The position numbers were made by a program, and so were the translations under genes. From Pseudomonadota bacterium (GTDB lineage Bacteria > Myxococcota_A > Polyangia > Haliangiales > Haliangiaceae): a stretch of 64,000 bases of DNA. The stretch covers positions 62,001 to 126,000 of the forward strand of contig JAKSDA010000201.1 in NCBI GenBank assembly GCA_022360315.1. Direction: 5' to 3'. How positions within the stretch are numbered: position 1 is the first letter of the stretch; every line of letters begins with the position of its first letter. Below, in pieces: positions 33,611 through 43,784 of the stretch. The notes beneath the pieces were generated by a model. The model did no database searches. It was not told the DNA's origin and saw only the letters and a list, made by a program, of their open reading frames with translations.

Positions 33611-36265
33611 ATGACGCGGTATGTGTATCGATTCGGTGCTGGCGAGGCCGACGGACGTAGCGATCAGAAGGACCTTCTGGGCGGAAAAGGGGCCAATCTG
33701 GCCGAAATGACCAACATGGGTATTCCCGTGCCGCCGGGGTTTACGATCACTACCGAGGTTTGTGCCTACTACCACGACAATGACCACACACCTCCCGACG
33801 AGCTGACCGATCAGGTCACGTCGGCGCTCGAGCGGGTCGGAGAATTGACCGGCGCGGTGTTTGCCGATCCCGAGAATCCGCTGCTGGTTTCCGTGCGCTC
33901 GGGCGCTCCGGTGTCGATGCCGGGCATGATGGATACCATCCTCAACCTGGGCCTGAACGACGACACAGTGCAAGGCCTGGCTGCCAAGACCGGCGATCTG
34001 CGGTTTGCCTATGATTGCTACCGCCGTTTTGTGGCGATGTACGGCGAGATCGTCATGGGGGTGACCGCGCCATCGGAGCACGAAGAAAACCCGTTTTCGC
34101 GCATTCTCGAGGATGCCAAGGTCGAGCGCGGCGTCGACCGCGACGCCGACCTGTCGGCCGAGGATCTCAAGTCTCTGGTCACCGAATACAAGATCGCCAT
34201 CCTCAGAACCACCGATCAGCCGTTTCCCGAGGATGCGATGGCGCAGATATGGGGAGCCATCGGCGCGGTGTTTGGCTCGTTCTACAACCCGCGCGCGCAA
34301 GTCTACCGCCGTCTTCACGGGATCGCCGGATCCATCGGTACTGCGGTCAACGTCCAGGCCATGGTATTTGGCAACATGGGCGACGATTGCGCGACCGGAG
34401 TCGCCTTCACCCGCGACCCGTCGACCGGCGAACCGGGCCTCTACGGCGAGTTCTTGCGCAATGCACAGGGCGAAGATGTGGTGGCCGGGCTGCGCACACC
34501 CGACCCGATCGACGAGCTTGCGGCAGTCATGCCCCAGTCCCACGCCGGGCTGGTCGCTATCGGCGAGCGGCTCGAGTCGCATTTCCGCGACATGCAGGAC
34601 TTGGAGTTCACCATCCAGTCGGGCAATCTGTGGTTGCTCCAGACCCGCAACGGCAAGCGTTCGGCCCGGGCCATGGTGCGGACTGCCGTGGACATGGTGC
34701 GCGAGGGGCTGATCGACCAGCGCGAGGCAGTATTGCGGGTAGAGCCCGAAAAGCTCGAAGAGCTGATGCATCCCACGCTGGCTCCGGACGGTCGGCCCGA
34801 GGTCCTGGCCAAGGGTCTGCCCGCGTCGCCCGGGGCCACCATCGGGCGCGTCGTGTTCACGGCATCTGCGGCGGAAAGCTGGGCCAAGCGCGGCGAACAG
34901 GTCATCCTGGTCAGAGTCGAAACCTCGCCCGAGGATATTCACGGCATGAAAGCCGCAAACGGCATTCTCACCGCCCGCGGCGGCATGACCTCGCACGCCG
35001 CGGTGGTCGCCCGCGGCATGGGAAAGCCGTGCATCACGGCGTGCACGTCCATGAAAGTGGACCTGACCCGCGAGCAATTTGCCGTGGGCAGGACCGTGAT
35101 CCGAAAAGGCGACGTGGTCACAGTGGACGGCTCGACCGGTGAGCTCTTTGTCGGCGCGGCACCGCTGGTCCCGGCCGAGCCATCGAGCGATTTCGAGCAG
35201 CTCATGGCGTGGGTCGACGAGTTTCGCCGCCTGCGCGTGCGCACCAATGCAGACACGGCTGTGGACGCGCGCACGGCACGTGCTTTTGGCGCCGAGGGCA
35301 TCGGGCTGTGCCGAACCGAGCACATGTTTTTCGCGCCCGAGCGAATTCTCGCCGTGCGGCAGATGATCCTGGCCCCTGACCAGGCCGGGCGGCGCGCTGC
35401 TCTGGACAAAATACTGCCCATGCAGCGCGATGATTTTGTCGAGATCTTTCGCGAGATGAACGGTCTTCCCGTGACCATTCGGCTGCTCGATCCGCCGCTT
35501 CACGAATTTCTGCCCACCACCGCGGCCGAGCTCGCCCAGGTTGCGCGCGAACTCGGCGAGCGACCCGAAGTGCTGACCGCACTGGTCAAGGAGTTCACCG
35601 AGACCAACCCCATGCTCGGCCATCGCGGCTGCCGGTTGGCCATCAGTTATCCCGAGGTCTACGAAACCCAGACCCGGGCCATCGCCGAGGCAGCCATCGC
35701 AGCGTTACAGGAAGGGATCGATGTCCAACCCGAGATCATGATCCCGTTTGTATCGGTGCCGGCCGAGTTGCACGTGCTGCGCCAGCTAGTCGCCCGCACG
35801 GTGGACGAGATCTTTGCCGCTGCCGGGGTCGAGATGGCCTATCTCATCGGCACCATGATCGAACTTCCGCGCGCCTGTCTGGTCGGCGACCAGATCGCCG
35901 AGCACGCCGATTTCTTCTCGTTTGGCACCAATGATCTGACCCAGACCACCTATGGATTTTCGCGCGACGACAGCGGCCGCTTTTTGCCCGAATATCTCGA
36001 GCGCAATCTGCTCGGCAGCGATCCGTTTGCCGTGCTCGACCGCCGTGGGGTCGGCGGGCTCATCCGCATCGCGGTCGAGCAGGGCCGCGCGGTCAAGACC
36101 AAGTTGAAGATCGGAATCTGCGGTGAACACGGCGGTGACCCCGACTCGGTCGAGTTCTGCCACCGCGAGGGGCTCGATTATGTGTCGTGCTCGCCGTTCC
36201 GCGTGCCGATCGCCCGTTTGTCTGCAGCCCGCGCCGCCTTGCGCCGCGGAACCCGAGCGAAATGA
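33611..36265 (+). CDS. ppdK: Pyruvate, phosphate dikinase
   Basis: 884 residues, normal for PPDK. Interconverts pyruvate + ATP + Pi and phosphoenolpyruvate + AMP + PPi in the cytoplasm. ATP-grasp domain starts with GGKGANLAEM; the swivelling phospho-His lies in GGMTSHAAVVARGMGKPC (about residue 461); the PEP-binding barrel includes GTNDLTQTTYG and the catalytic Cys region CGEHGGDP near residue 837. ATG 33611 gives the family start (RYVYRFGAGEADG). A large antisense open frame here is only a shadow. Confidence 0.97.
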   Translation: MTRYVYRFGAGEADGRSDQKDLLGGKGANLAEMTNMGIPVPPGFTITTEVCAYYHDNDHTPPDELTDQVTSALERVGELTGAVFADPENPLLVSVRSGAPVSMPGMMDTILNLGLNDDTVQGLAAKTGDLRFAYDCYRRFVAMYGEIVMGVTAPSEHEENPFSRILEDAKVERGVDRDADLSAEDLKSLVTEYKIAILRTTDQPFPEDAMAQIWGAIGAVFGSFYNPRAQVYRRLHGIAGSIGTAVNVQAMVFGNMGDDCATGVAFTRDPSTGEPGLYGEFLRNAQGEDVVAGLRTPDPIDELAAVMPQSHAGLVAIGERLESHFRDMQDLEFTIQSGNLWLLQTRNGKRSARAMVRTAVDMVREGLIDQREAVLRVEPEKLEELMHPTLAPDGRPEVLAKGLPASPGATIGRVVFTASAAESWAKRGEQVILVRVETSPEDIHGMKAANGILTARGGMTSHAAVVARGMGKPCITACTSMKVDLTREQFAVGRTVIRKGDVVTVDGSTGELFVGAAPLVPAEPSSDFEQLMAWVDEFRRLRVRTNADTAVDARTARAFGAEGIGLCRTEHMFFAPERILAVRQMILAPDQAGRRAALDKILPMQRDDFVEIFREMNGLPVTIRLLDPPLHEFLPTTAAELAQVARELGERPEVLTALVKEFTETNPMLGHRGCRLAISYPEVYETQTRAIAEAAIAALQEGIDVQPEIMIPFVSVPAELHVLRQLVARTVDEIFAAAGVEMAYLIGTMIELPRACLVGDQIAEHADFFSFGTNDLTQTTYGFSRDDSGRFLPEYLERNLLGSDPFAVLDRRGVGGLIRIAVEQGRAVKTKLKIGICGEHGGDPDSVEFCHREGLDYVSCSPFRVPIARLSAARAALRRGTRAK

Positions 36266-36300
36266 GGGCAACCCCGCATCGGGTCCGAGAGTCGAAGTTC

Positions 36301-37701
36301 ATGGTGTCAACTCGTCAGGATTTTTGCATCGTTGGCCGGGCATGGCGGCTCGCTGTGCCGGTCTCTGTGCCGCTATTGGCCTTTCTCGCCGCGGGATGCC
36401 CGGCCTCGGCCGACGAGGTCGAACCGCCGCGCGACCAGCTGGTCTTTCCGACCGGTATCGCAGTCAGCCCCGACGAATCGGTCCTCTTTGTGGCCAACGC
36501 CAACTCCGAACTGGCCCATAGCGGAGGCAGTGTGCTGGTTGTCGACCTGCAAGAGGTCGATGACCTCATCGCCAGTGGCAACGGCGCGTGCGCGTTTGAT
36601 CCGCTGGTGCCCGGCCTGCGCCAATGTGACGAAAGCGCTGTCATCCGGGCCGACGCCGGTGTGCGCATTGGCAACTTTGCTACCGAGATCGGCGTGCAGG
36701 AGCTCGAATCCGGCGATCTGCGCCTGCTCATACCGGTGCGCGGCGATCCTTCGTTGACCTGGGTCGATTACCCGGCACAGTCGGAAACCGGCGCCCAGCT
36801 GAGCTGCGGTGAGTCTGCCGAGGTGTTTCCACAGTGCGGCGAGAATCACCAGCTCGTCCATCTGCGCAACGATGTCGAATTGCAGTCGCTGATTCGTGAG
36901 CCATTTGGAATATACGTCACATCGGACGATCAGGCAGCTGTGGTGACCCATCTATCGCTGGCCAATATCACGCTGGTCGACCTGCCCCGGGTTGTCGGTG
37001 GCGGAGAACGTGCTCCGCCACCGCCGGTCTTGACCGATTCGAAGGCCGGCTTATTCGAGCCCGATTCCAGCACCGGGATACGAAGCGCTGTGGGCATTGC
37101 CGGTCGTCCATCGGGCGATGCCACGGCCAAAGAGCTCATGTATGTCACCAGCCGGTCCGAGGCGCGGGTCCAGATCCTGTACGTCGATCGCGGCAATGCG
37201 GGACCGGCTGTGGTCCCGGCCGGGTCGTTTAGGCTAACCGGAGTCCCGCCAGCGGACGACGCGCGCGGAATCGCATTCAACGACGACGGTTCTCGCGTCT
37301 ACATCGTGAATCGCGATCCGCCCATTGTTCACGTATATAATACCGAATTGGGCCAGACCGGGTTGCCCAAGAACCGGCCAGTTACCTTCACCGAGGTCTG
37401 TCGCGACGCGTCCAATGTGAGAGTGGTCGATGTCGGCCGTGGCGATCGGGTGTATGTCGCGTGTTTCTCCGGTGGGCAGATCTGGGTGCTCAGTCCCGAG
37501 GTCAGCCCGGATCCCCAGGCGATCATCGATGTCGACCGCGGCCCTCACGCGCTTGCCGTGGCGCTGGGGCGGAAGCGGCTCTATGTGGCCAATGTCCTCG
37601 ATGACACCATTTCTGTCGTCGATCTGACCCCGGGTGCGGAGACCGAAAACCGTGTTGTCGTGCGCCTGGGAATTGCCAAAAACCAAGAAGGAGGCGAATG
37701 A
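36301..37701 (+). CDS. Beta-propeller surface lipoprotein
   Basis: 466 residues from ATG 36301 (ATG 36262, overlapping the ppdK stop, is an alternative). Signal ends in the lipobox LAAGC. The mature protein shows repeated propeller strands of the YVTN/lactonase kind: GIAVSPDESVLFVANAN, GIAFNDDGSRVYIVNRD, ALAVALGRKRLYVANVLDDTISVVDL. Several Cys pairs may form disulphides. Probably on the outer membrane. It is followed without gap by another large lipoprotein, with which it likely works. Substrate or ligand unknown. Confidence 0.8.
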   Translation: MVSTRQDFCIVGRAWRLAVPVSVPLLAFLAAGCPASADEVEPPRDQLVFPTGIAVSPDESVLFVANANSELAHSGGSVLVVDLQEVDDLIASGNGACAFDPLVPGLRQCDESAVIRADAGVRIGNFATEIGVQELESGDLRLLIPVRGDPSLTWVDYPAQSETGAQLSCGESAEVFPQCGENHQLVHLRNDVELQSLIREPFGIYVTSDDQAAVVTHLSLANITLVDLPRVVGGGERAPPPPVLTDSKAGLFEPDSSTGIRSAVGIAGRPSGDATAKELMYVTSRSEARVQILYVDRGNAGPAVVPAGSFRLTGVPPADDARGIAFNDDGSRVYIVNRDPPIVHVYNTELGQTGLPKNRPVTFTEVCRDASNVRVVDVGRGDRVYVACFSGGQIWVLSPEVSPDPQAIIDVDRGPHALAVALGRKRLYVANVLDDTISVVDLTPGAETENRVVVRLGIAKNQEGGE

Positions 37702-40700
37702 TGCCTGGCTTGCAATATCGCCTGCCACTGCGCTCCTGGGCTTGGGGAGTCGTGGCCGTCGCGCTCGCTGCGAGCTGTGAAGATACCGTGCGGCCACAGC
37801 TGGTTCTCACTCTCGATCGGCCCTCGGCGATCAGTTTTGCTCAGGTGGGCATCTACGATGAGGAGGGTGTTCGCACCGGCGTGAATACCTACGGGTTGAT
37901 CCTGCAGAAAGCGCAGGGCACGGTGGCGGTGTCGTGGCACGACGGTGATATTCTGCCCGAACCGATCCTCCTGGACACGGATCGATTCACCCCGGGAACC
38001 AATCCGATCCCGGTCGGCAGCTTGCCGGCCGACATTGCAACCGACCCGTCGAGTTGCTATGTGGCGACTGCCAATGCTGGAACCTGCGACCTCTCGCTGA
38101 TCGAGGTCAGCTCGGTGGTCGACAGGTCGCTGCGTCCCTCGGTGCGACGCATCGACCTGGTCGATGCGAGTGGCGTGGCGATCCCGGCCCGGCCCACGGC
38201 CATGGCCAGCGCACCTATCGACGGGCCCGGTGAGACGGAATTCGAATGTCCGGCCGATCCACAGAGCTGGCTGCTCTACATCGCATATCCGGACTGCAAT
38301 GCGGTGGCTGCGGTCGATGCGGCCACTGGACAGGCTGTGGCAGCAGTTCAGTTCGCCGACGACGGCACACTGACCATCACCGACGGCACGCTCGCGTGCG
38401 CCGGGACCGGAGCGTGCGGCAGTTTTGTGGCCGGGGCGGAGCAAAACGCACCGCGGCCCAGTGTGGTCGAGATGCGGGTTGAACAAGCAGGCGAAGACAC
38501 CAGCCGCCGACTGTATATTGGCTTCGACAACCGCTCTGCCATCACCGCGGTGGATCTGGACAGCGAGTATCGCCCCGAGGCGAGCAATTTTACGGTCTCA
38601 CTCGAGGGCGACATCGGGATCACTGCGCTCGCCGTGTCCGATCAATTGACCCTGGCCGGAGGCAATGAATTCCGCTTTGCCTATGCCATTGCGACCGATG
38701 GCACGGTGCGGGTTGCCGATGTCAACGCGATCAAGGCCGAGTGCGAAACCCAGGGGGATAGCCGTTATCTCCACGACGAGACCGATCAGGCCTTTCTTCC
38801 TTGCATGACCCGTGTCGACCCGCGCACACCGCCCCGGCGCGCCGGCGCGCGCTCGCCGGGCATCCATATTCCGGGCAATGCCCTGGCCATGGACGTGGCG
38901 TTTGCCCATATCGGGGGCAGCGTAGGCGACCTGTCGCCCACCACACTGATCGGCGACTTTGCCTATATTCCGATCAGCACCGGTCAGATCCTGGTGGTCA
39001 ATGTCTACGACCGCAACTACGCCGCGGCGCGAGGGTTCGTCGAGCTCGATAGCGACGACTACTACCCCGAGATCACGCTCTCTCTTCCCCATCAGATCCG
39101 GGATAATGGCGTCGACCGGAACAGGCTATGGGGGTTCAACGCGCCCAAGCCTGAGGAGAATCCAGACCCCCGAGAGGACCAGGCATGCAACTCGCCCGAT
39201 CCAAATACCACAGCCGAAACCCTCTATGGACCCCGGGGGGTCCTACTCGAGGAGCCACCGCCGTCGGGCAATGCCGCATCAGACAATGTCGCATCAGACA
39301 AAGAATACTTGTTGCCCCACCTGCGCTCGGTCTGGTGCAAAGCGGACGGCGACGCCATCGATCCGGTTGCCACGCCGGACGACTTCCTGCCGGTATCAGA
39401 ATTGTCGATCGGGGCCGATACCAGTACGCGCAAACAGGCCTTTCCCGATTGGCCGAGTGTCTTGGACGAAGATACGTGGACTATCGAATGGGAAGGCGCG
39501 GTTGTCACTGGTCGCATTGGCGCGGCCTCGTTTGTCGGCGGCTTTGCCATCGAAGACGGCAGCGAACCGTTTTGCGGCATCGGCGTCGAGCTCCACGATG
39601 TCCTGGTATTTCTCGGCTGTAACCCCGCTCTCGGTTCCGCTGATTGCGCCCTCGGCGAGTCCTGTTTTGTCGACCCGGAAGCCGCGGAGCCGACCGGACT
39701 GTGCCTGCCCGACGATCGCGTCGATCAACTGGCCAACGAATGCCGGGGGATCTTGACCACGCGCCGGCGTTTCTCGGTCAAAGAGGTATTCAGCGACCGC
39801 CTCGTGCTGCAAGAGCGGCGCCGGGTCCTTCGCACCACGCCGCTCGAAGGGTGCACCGGCGACGCTCAGTGCGACACACTGTACGCTGTCGAGCGAGCAC
39901 TGGCCGAGCCCGAGCCCGAGCCGTCGAACTTCAAGCCGACCTGGTTGTGCGAACCCGACCCCAGCCGGGCCGGAGACGTGCCGCGTTGTGTGATGACCTG
40001 CACCACCGACAACGACTGCGAGACCGACCTGGGCTTTGCCTGCTCGGGCGGCTATTGCGTCGAAGGTGCTGTGCCGCCGCCGCAGTGCCTGCCGTCCCTG
40101 CGGCGCTACGCGGTTCGATCGAGTGACGCATTTGTGGTCACCAGCCAGCGGACCGGTTACACCCACAATCGAATTGTCGCCACCGATGGCTCGAAACAAT
40201 GCCTGGACGACCCCGACGGCCATCCACTATCGATCGGGCGAATTCCTCTGACCGCGGTTCCGTGTACCGGTGACGGCATCGAGGACATCGAGCCCAACCC
40301 CTGCTTGGTCACTGTCGAAGATGCCGAGAAAGGCCGTGACTGCCGGAAACCCCTGGAAGAACGACAGGCCCAGGCGATTCGTTTCCGCAATTCAGCCCTC
40401 ACGTTGCATCTGGTCGATCCGGTGGTCCGGACGGCCGCGAGCCAAGAGTGTGACGTGAAGGTGAAGGTGAACCAGGACGGGAACGACGAGGACGTATCGA
40501 TCGCCGGCATTCCAATTGTGTACCCCGAATACGTCCAGAAATTCGTGGTCCAGGGCGGGCCCCGTCCGATGCGCGAAGCCATGCTCGCAACCGGTGGTTT
40601 TGGCGAGCGGCGGCAGATGGCCTTTCCAGTCGGCATCACGTTCGGTCCAGACGGCAGACTGTGGGTCCTGGACCAGGGCGACCGGCTGACTGTCATCGCC

Positions 40701-40781
40701 GGCCAGGTGGTTCTGATCAACGGCCAGGTAATCCGGTTCAGTCCCGACAATCTGCGCGAGTCTGCCTTCTATTTGCAGTAA
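37698..40781 (+). CDS. Large Cys-containing surface lipoprotein
   Basis: 1027 residues. AAGGAGG at 37688-37694 precedes tandem ATG codons at 37698 and 37701; spacing favours the second. Lipobox LAASC. Propeller-like strands recur (GSLPADIATDPSSCYVATAN, ALAMDVAFAHIGGSV, GITFGPDGRLWVLDQGD at the C-terminus). The middle (about 640-800) has Cys-rich modules of the C..D.DC....G..C..G.C type (CTTDNDCETDLGFACSGGYC), common in myxobacterial secreted proteins. Overlaps the preceding propeller lipoprotein by 4 bp, so the two are made together. No catalytic motif is seen. Confidence 0.8.
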   Translation: MMPGLQYRLPLRSWAWGVVAVALAASCEDTVRPQLVLTLDRPSAISFAQVGIYDEEGVRTGVNTYGLILQKAQGTVAVSWHDGDILPEPILLDTDRFTPGTNPIPVGSLPADIATDPSSCYVATANAGTCDLSLIEVSSVVDRSLRPSVRRIDLVDASGVAIPARPTAMASAPIDGPGETEFECPADPQSWLLYIAYPDCNAVAAVDAATGQAVAAVQFADDGTLTITDGTLACAGTGACGSFVAGAEQNAPRPSVVEMRVEQAGEDTSRRLYIGFDNRSAITAVDLDSEYRPEASNFTVSLEGDIGITALAVSDQLTLAGGNEFRFAYAIATDGTVRVADVNAIKAECETQGDSRYLHDETDQAFLPCMTRVDPRTPPRRAGARSPGIHIPGNALAMDVAFAHIGGSVGDLSPTTLIGDFAYIPISTGQILVVNVYDRNYAAARGFVELDSDDYYPEITLSLPHQIRDNGVDRNRLWGFNAPKPEENPDPREDQACNSPDPNTTAETLYGPRGVLLEEPPPSGNAASDNVASDKEYLLPHLRSVWCKADGDAIDPVATPDDFLPVSELSIGADTSTRKQAFPDWPSVLDEDTWTIEWEGAVVTGRIGAASFVGGFAIEDGSEPFCGIGVELHDVLVFLGCNPALGSADCALGESCFVDPEAAEPTGLCLPDDRVDQLANECRGILTTRRRFSVKEVFSDRLVLQERRRVLRTTPLEGCTGDAQCDTLYAVERALAEPEPEPSNFKPTWLCEPDPSRAGDVPRCVMTCTTDNDCETDLGFACSGGYCVEGAVPPPQCLPSLRRYAVRSSDAFVVTSQRTGYTHNRIVATDGSKQCLDDPDGHPLSIGRIPLTAVPCTGDGIEDIEPNPCLVTVEDAEKGRDCRKPLEERQAQAIRFRNSALTLHLVDPVVRTAASQECDVKVKVNQDGNDEDVSIAGIPIVYPEYVQKFVVQGGPRPMREAMLATGGFGERRQMAFPVGITFGPDGRLWVLDQGDRLTVIAGQVVLINGQVIRFSPDNLRESAFYLQ

Positions 40782-40859
40782 ACCCGGCTCGATCGTGCCA
40801 TTTTTTTGCTCCTGGACCGGGGATCCTCCACTCTGGTCGATACGCCACGTGGAGGTCTC

Positions 40860-41684
40860 ATGCCTGTGGAAAGCGAGCTTTTTAAGGACAAGATCGAGGT
40901 CAGTCTCGACAGTAGACAGATTTTTTATGTGTTTTTTGGCGGCGCAGTGATCGTCGCCATGGTGTTTGTGCTCGGGATCATGGTGGGCAAGCGGGTAGAA
41001 GCACGGGCCCAGCTGGACCGACCCGCGTCGCCGGAGCGCGATCCGCTGGCTGCGCTCGACGCTCTTGGCCACAAGGACGAGCTGGCGTTTCCCACCGCGC
41101 TGGCCGGCCACAGCGGAGCAGGATCGCAGGCCTCGTCCCCCCTGCCGCTCGGCTCGGTCGACGAAGAGGTACTCGCCCGGGCCAAGAGCAACACCGACAA
41201 GTCCAAGAACAGCAAGAACACCGAGAGAACCAAGAACAGCAAGAAAACCAGCGCCCGGGCCAAAAAGAGCGTCCCCGAGCGAGTGGCGGCAAGACCCGCC
41301 CAGCGTGCCCACCGCGCGGCGAAACCCCCTTCTGCGCAGGCTTCTGCCGAAACCGACGCCGCGGCAACAAAACCCGCCGCGAAAAAACCGGGCGAGCCAG
41401 CGGCCCGGGCTGCAGCCGGGCCTTCCCGGACCGAGAAACCCCGGTCTCGCTTTACCCTGCAGCTGTCGTCGTTTCGCGCCCGTGCAGAAGCGGATTCATT
41501 CTACAACAAGCTCAAAGACGCCGGCTACGAGCCATACGTCATTGAGGCCGAGGTCCCGGGCAAGGGCACGTGGTATCGGGTCCGGCTGGGTCACTACGGC
41601 AGCTACGAAAAAGCCATCGAGGCCAAAAAGACCTTCGAGGACGATCTGCATATCATCGCGTATGTAACCCGGCTCAAGAACTGA
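40860..41684 (+). CDS. SPOR-domain membrane protein
   Basis: 274 residues. ATG 40860 follows GGAGG (40850-40854). A short cytoplasmic start, one transmembrane helix at about 22-42 ([22 protein letters not shown]), a long Lys/Ala/Ser-rich linker, and a C-terminal SPOR domain at about 198-270 ([36 protein letters not shown]). SPOR domains bind denuded septal peptidoglycan, so this is a likely cell-division or envelope protein of FtsN-like build. Confidence 0.88.
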   Translation: MPVESELFKDKIEVSLDSRQIFYVFFGGAVIVAMVFVLGIMVGKRVEARAQLDRPASPERDPLAALDALGHKDELAFPTALAGHSGAGSQASSPLPLGSVDEEVLARAKSNTDKSKNSKNTERTKNSKKTSARAKKSVPERVAARPAQRAHRAAKPPSAQASAETDAAATKPAAKKPGEPAARAAAGPSRTEKPRSRFTLQLSSFRARAEADSFYNKLKDAGYEPYVIEAEVPGKGTWYRVRLGHYGSYEKAIEAKKTFEDDLHIIAYVTRLKN

Positions 41685-41741
41685 CCTGTCAAATGGCCGC
41701 GCAAATGATCCGGGCGCTTGCCACAATCGGCCGGGAGTTCG

Positions 41742-43085
41742 ATGATGGCGCCGATGACCGAGCATTCATCGCGATCTCGAGAAAGCCGTGGCCAGCCGGC
41801 AGGGAACCGGCCTGCTGTGGTCGATGTAGTGATCCAGACCATCGCTGCCGGTGGCGACGGAGTCGGCCCAGATGGCTCGGGGCGGATCACCTTCATCCCG
41901 GGCACAGCACCCACAGAGCGAGTGCGCGCGCGCCTCGAAGAGAGCAAGAAGAACTATGCCCGGGCAGAATTGATCGAGGTGATCGAACCGTCGCCGAGCC
42001 GGGTCGAGCCAGTATGTCCACTCTTTTCCGCTCGGCGATGCGGCGGGTGCCAGTGGCAGCACCTCGACCTGGCCGAGCAACACCGGGCCAAAACGGCCAT
42101 TGTCGAGCGCGAGCTGCGGCGGCACATTGCCGGTGGGTTGCAGCTCTTGCCCATGGCCTGTGATGTAGCGCCGTACAAATGGCGGCGCCGGGCTCGTTTG
42201 CACTGGTTTCGCCCGCGCGGTGCCGAGCGCGCCTCGATCGGATTCTTCGGCCCGCGCAGCCATCGCGTCGCCGATGTCGATGCCTGTCCACAGATGACCC
42301 GGGCCCTGTCCGACGTATTGTCAGTCATCCGCAGCGAGCTCGGTCCTCATCTGGGCAGCCGCGGATCGATCGAACTGCTCGCCGGCCACAACGGCGAGGT
42401 GCACGTTTCGATCGACGGCTGGTGTTCGCCCAAATGGGCCTCGCGTCTGATCGGCAAGGGGGGTCTTGTGGGAACGATCGTGGGCGTGGTTCTGCATGAT
42501 CGAAAAGCCGATCGCGACAGCGCAATCCAGTGGGGCAAGCGGTCGATCTCGCTCGAGCCCGGACTGCGCGGTCGCGCCGATCGCTTTGCCCAGGCTTCCG
42601 AGACCGGCAACCAGGCTCTTCTGGCCGCGGTAGACCGCGCCTGCGGCGATCGAGAGGGCCAGCGGATCATCGAGTTTTATGCCGGTACGGGCAATCTCAC
42701 CCGAGTCCTCGCGCGCGGCAAACCGGCCGAGGTGGTCGCCACCGACAGCCGGCGCGTCTCGTGGCGCCACGATCTGCGCATCGGCCCGGCCCAGGACATC
42801 GCCTGCGAGCTGGTCGAAGACGGCTATTACTTCGATCTGGCGGTGCTCGATCCACCGCGGATCGGAGCCAAAGAGCTGCTCTCTCCCCTCATCGAACTCC
42901 ACCCTGCGCGCATCGTGTACGCATCCTGCGATCCGGCCACCCTGGCGCGCGATCTCGACGTCCTTGTCGAGTCGGGCTATCGCGCCCCGTGGGCACAGCC
43001 GCTCGACCTCATGCCGCAGACTGCCCATGTCGAGGTCGTGGTCCGTCTCGACGCAGTGGAAAGGGTCCTGCCGTACGGCGAATGA
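41742..43085 (+). CDS. Class I SAM RNA uracil-C5 methyltransferase, RumA/TrmA family
   Basis: 447 residues. Start at ATG 41742 after GGGAG; a TTG at 41718 is possible. An N-terminal TRAM domain, an iron-sulfur Cys set (CPLF...RCGGC, with a further Cys at DACPQ), motif I as EFYAGTGNLT and the catalytic Cys in YASCDPATLARDL. Methylates uracil in 23S rRNA or tRNA; which one cannot be told. The FxQxN motif is changed to FAQASETGNQ. Cytoplasmic. Confidence 0.9.
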   Translation: MMAPMTEHSSRSRESRGQPAGNRPAVVDVVIQTIAAGGDGVGPDGSGRITFIPGTAPTERVRARLEESKKNYARAELIEVIEPSPSRVEPVCPLFSARRCGGCQWQHLDLAEQHRAKTAIVERELRRHIAGGLQLLPMACDVAPYKWRRRARLHWFRPRGAERASIGFFGPRSHRVADVDACPQMTRALSDVLSVIRSELGPHLGSRGSIELLAGHNGEVHVSIDGWCSPKWASRLIGKGGLVGTIVGVVLHDRKADRDSAIQWGKRSISLEPGLRGRADRFAQASETGNQALLAAVDRACGDREGQRIIEFYAGTGNLTRVLARGKPAEVVATDSRRVSWRHDLRIGPAQDIACELVEDGYYFDLAVLDPPRIGAKELLSPLIELHPARIVYASCDPATLARDLDVLVESGYRAPWAQPLDLMPQTAHVEVVVRLDAVERVLPYGE

Positions 43086-43091
43086 CTCCGG

Positions 43092-43781
43092 TCATGCGCC
43101 GAAATACGGTTGAAAACTCTCGAGTACCCCGCGGTGCCGGCGCAGGTGGGTGCGATGCGTCCTCGCCGGTGTGCTCAGAATGAGCGAGAGCGAGTAGCTG
43201 CGAAAGAACAGAAAGCGTACCAGCACAACTTCGGCCCGTCCGTCGGTGTGGTGGCGGAACGACAGATCGAGAGCGGGGACGTTGCCCAGCTTGTGGACGC
43301 GCGAGTGGAGCGGCCGATAGCCGCGCACCGTGGCGCGGATACCCTCTTCGATCTCCTCCTTGTACGCCGGCATGGTCCGTTTTCGCCAGGCCTCGAGGTT
43401 GGGATAACCGACTCGGTTGATCGCCAACAGCGCCTGGCTGGCCGGGTGCTCGAAGCCGGCCAGTGGGGCCAGCGACTCGGTGGGCACGGCGAGTTGGCGC
43501 CAACTCTCATCCAGATTCACCGCGTAGCGGTGTTTTGCGTCTTTATGCGCCTGGGTCTGCGCGGTGGGCTCGGCCTCGCGGCCCCGGGGAGACGCTTGCA
43601 GTGTACCGGGCCACGAGGCTGGAAAAAAAGCCAGTAAGGCGACGGCAAGGACCGCGAAAGGCCCAGGAGAGGCGAAGCCGTGGCAAGAGGCGAAGCCGTG
43701 GCAAGAGGCGAAGCCGTGGTCTGTGTCCGCGAAGCCGTGGTCTGTGTCCGCGAAGCCGTGGTCTGTGTCCGCACCGCGCAT
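43092..43781 (-). CDS. Exported protein with repeat-coded N-terminus
   Basis: 229 residues from ATG 43781, 3 bp after the upstream gene's stop. The first 35 residues are encoded by tandem DNA repeats (TDHGFAD three times, then SCHGFA-type units). A hydrophobic signal-like segment follows (PFAVLAVALLAFFPASW) and then a mature domain with no family I recognise (DESWRQLAVPTESLAP, LILSTPARTHRTHLRRHR). The N-terminal repeats are unusual in front of a signal peptide; the functional start may lie inside them. Coupled to the membrane protein gene upstream. Confidence 0.6.
   Translation of the reverse strand: MRGADTDHGFADTDHGFADTDHGFASCHGFASCHGFASPGPFAVLAVALLAFFPASWPGTLQASPRGREAEPTAQTQAHKDAKHRYAVNLDESWRQLAVPTESLAPLAGFEHPASQALLAINRVGYPNLEAWRKRTMPAYKEEIEEGIRATVRGYRPLHSRVHKLGNVPALDLSFRHHTDGRAEVVLVRFLFFRSYSLSLILSTPARTHRTHLRRHRGVLESFQPYFGA
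43675..43772. repeat. Two related tandem repeats, 18 bp and 21 bp
   Basis: On the plus strand an 18-bp unit GGCGAAGCCGTGGCAAGA occurs about two and a half times, followed by three copies of a 21-bp unit that begins with the same core CGAAGCCGTGG and ends TCTGTGTCCG. Both units are multiples of three, so changes in copy number would keep the reading frame of the minus-strand gene. Confidence 0.85.
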
Positions 43782-43784
43782 GGC

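Noticed and set aside
33590-35623. 677-codon open frame antisense to ppdK
   Set aside because: High GC keeps antisense frames open; the sense strand is a complete PPDK with all motifs and the antisense product has no protein-like pattern.
43675-43772. CRISPR-like short repeats
   Set aside because: Units are directly adjacent without spacers and no cas gene is near; they are simple tandem repeats.
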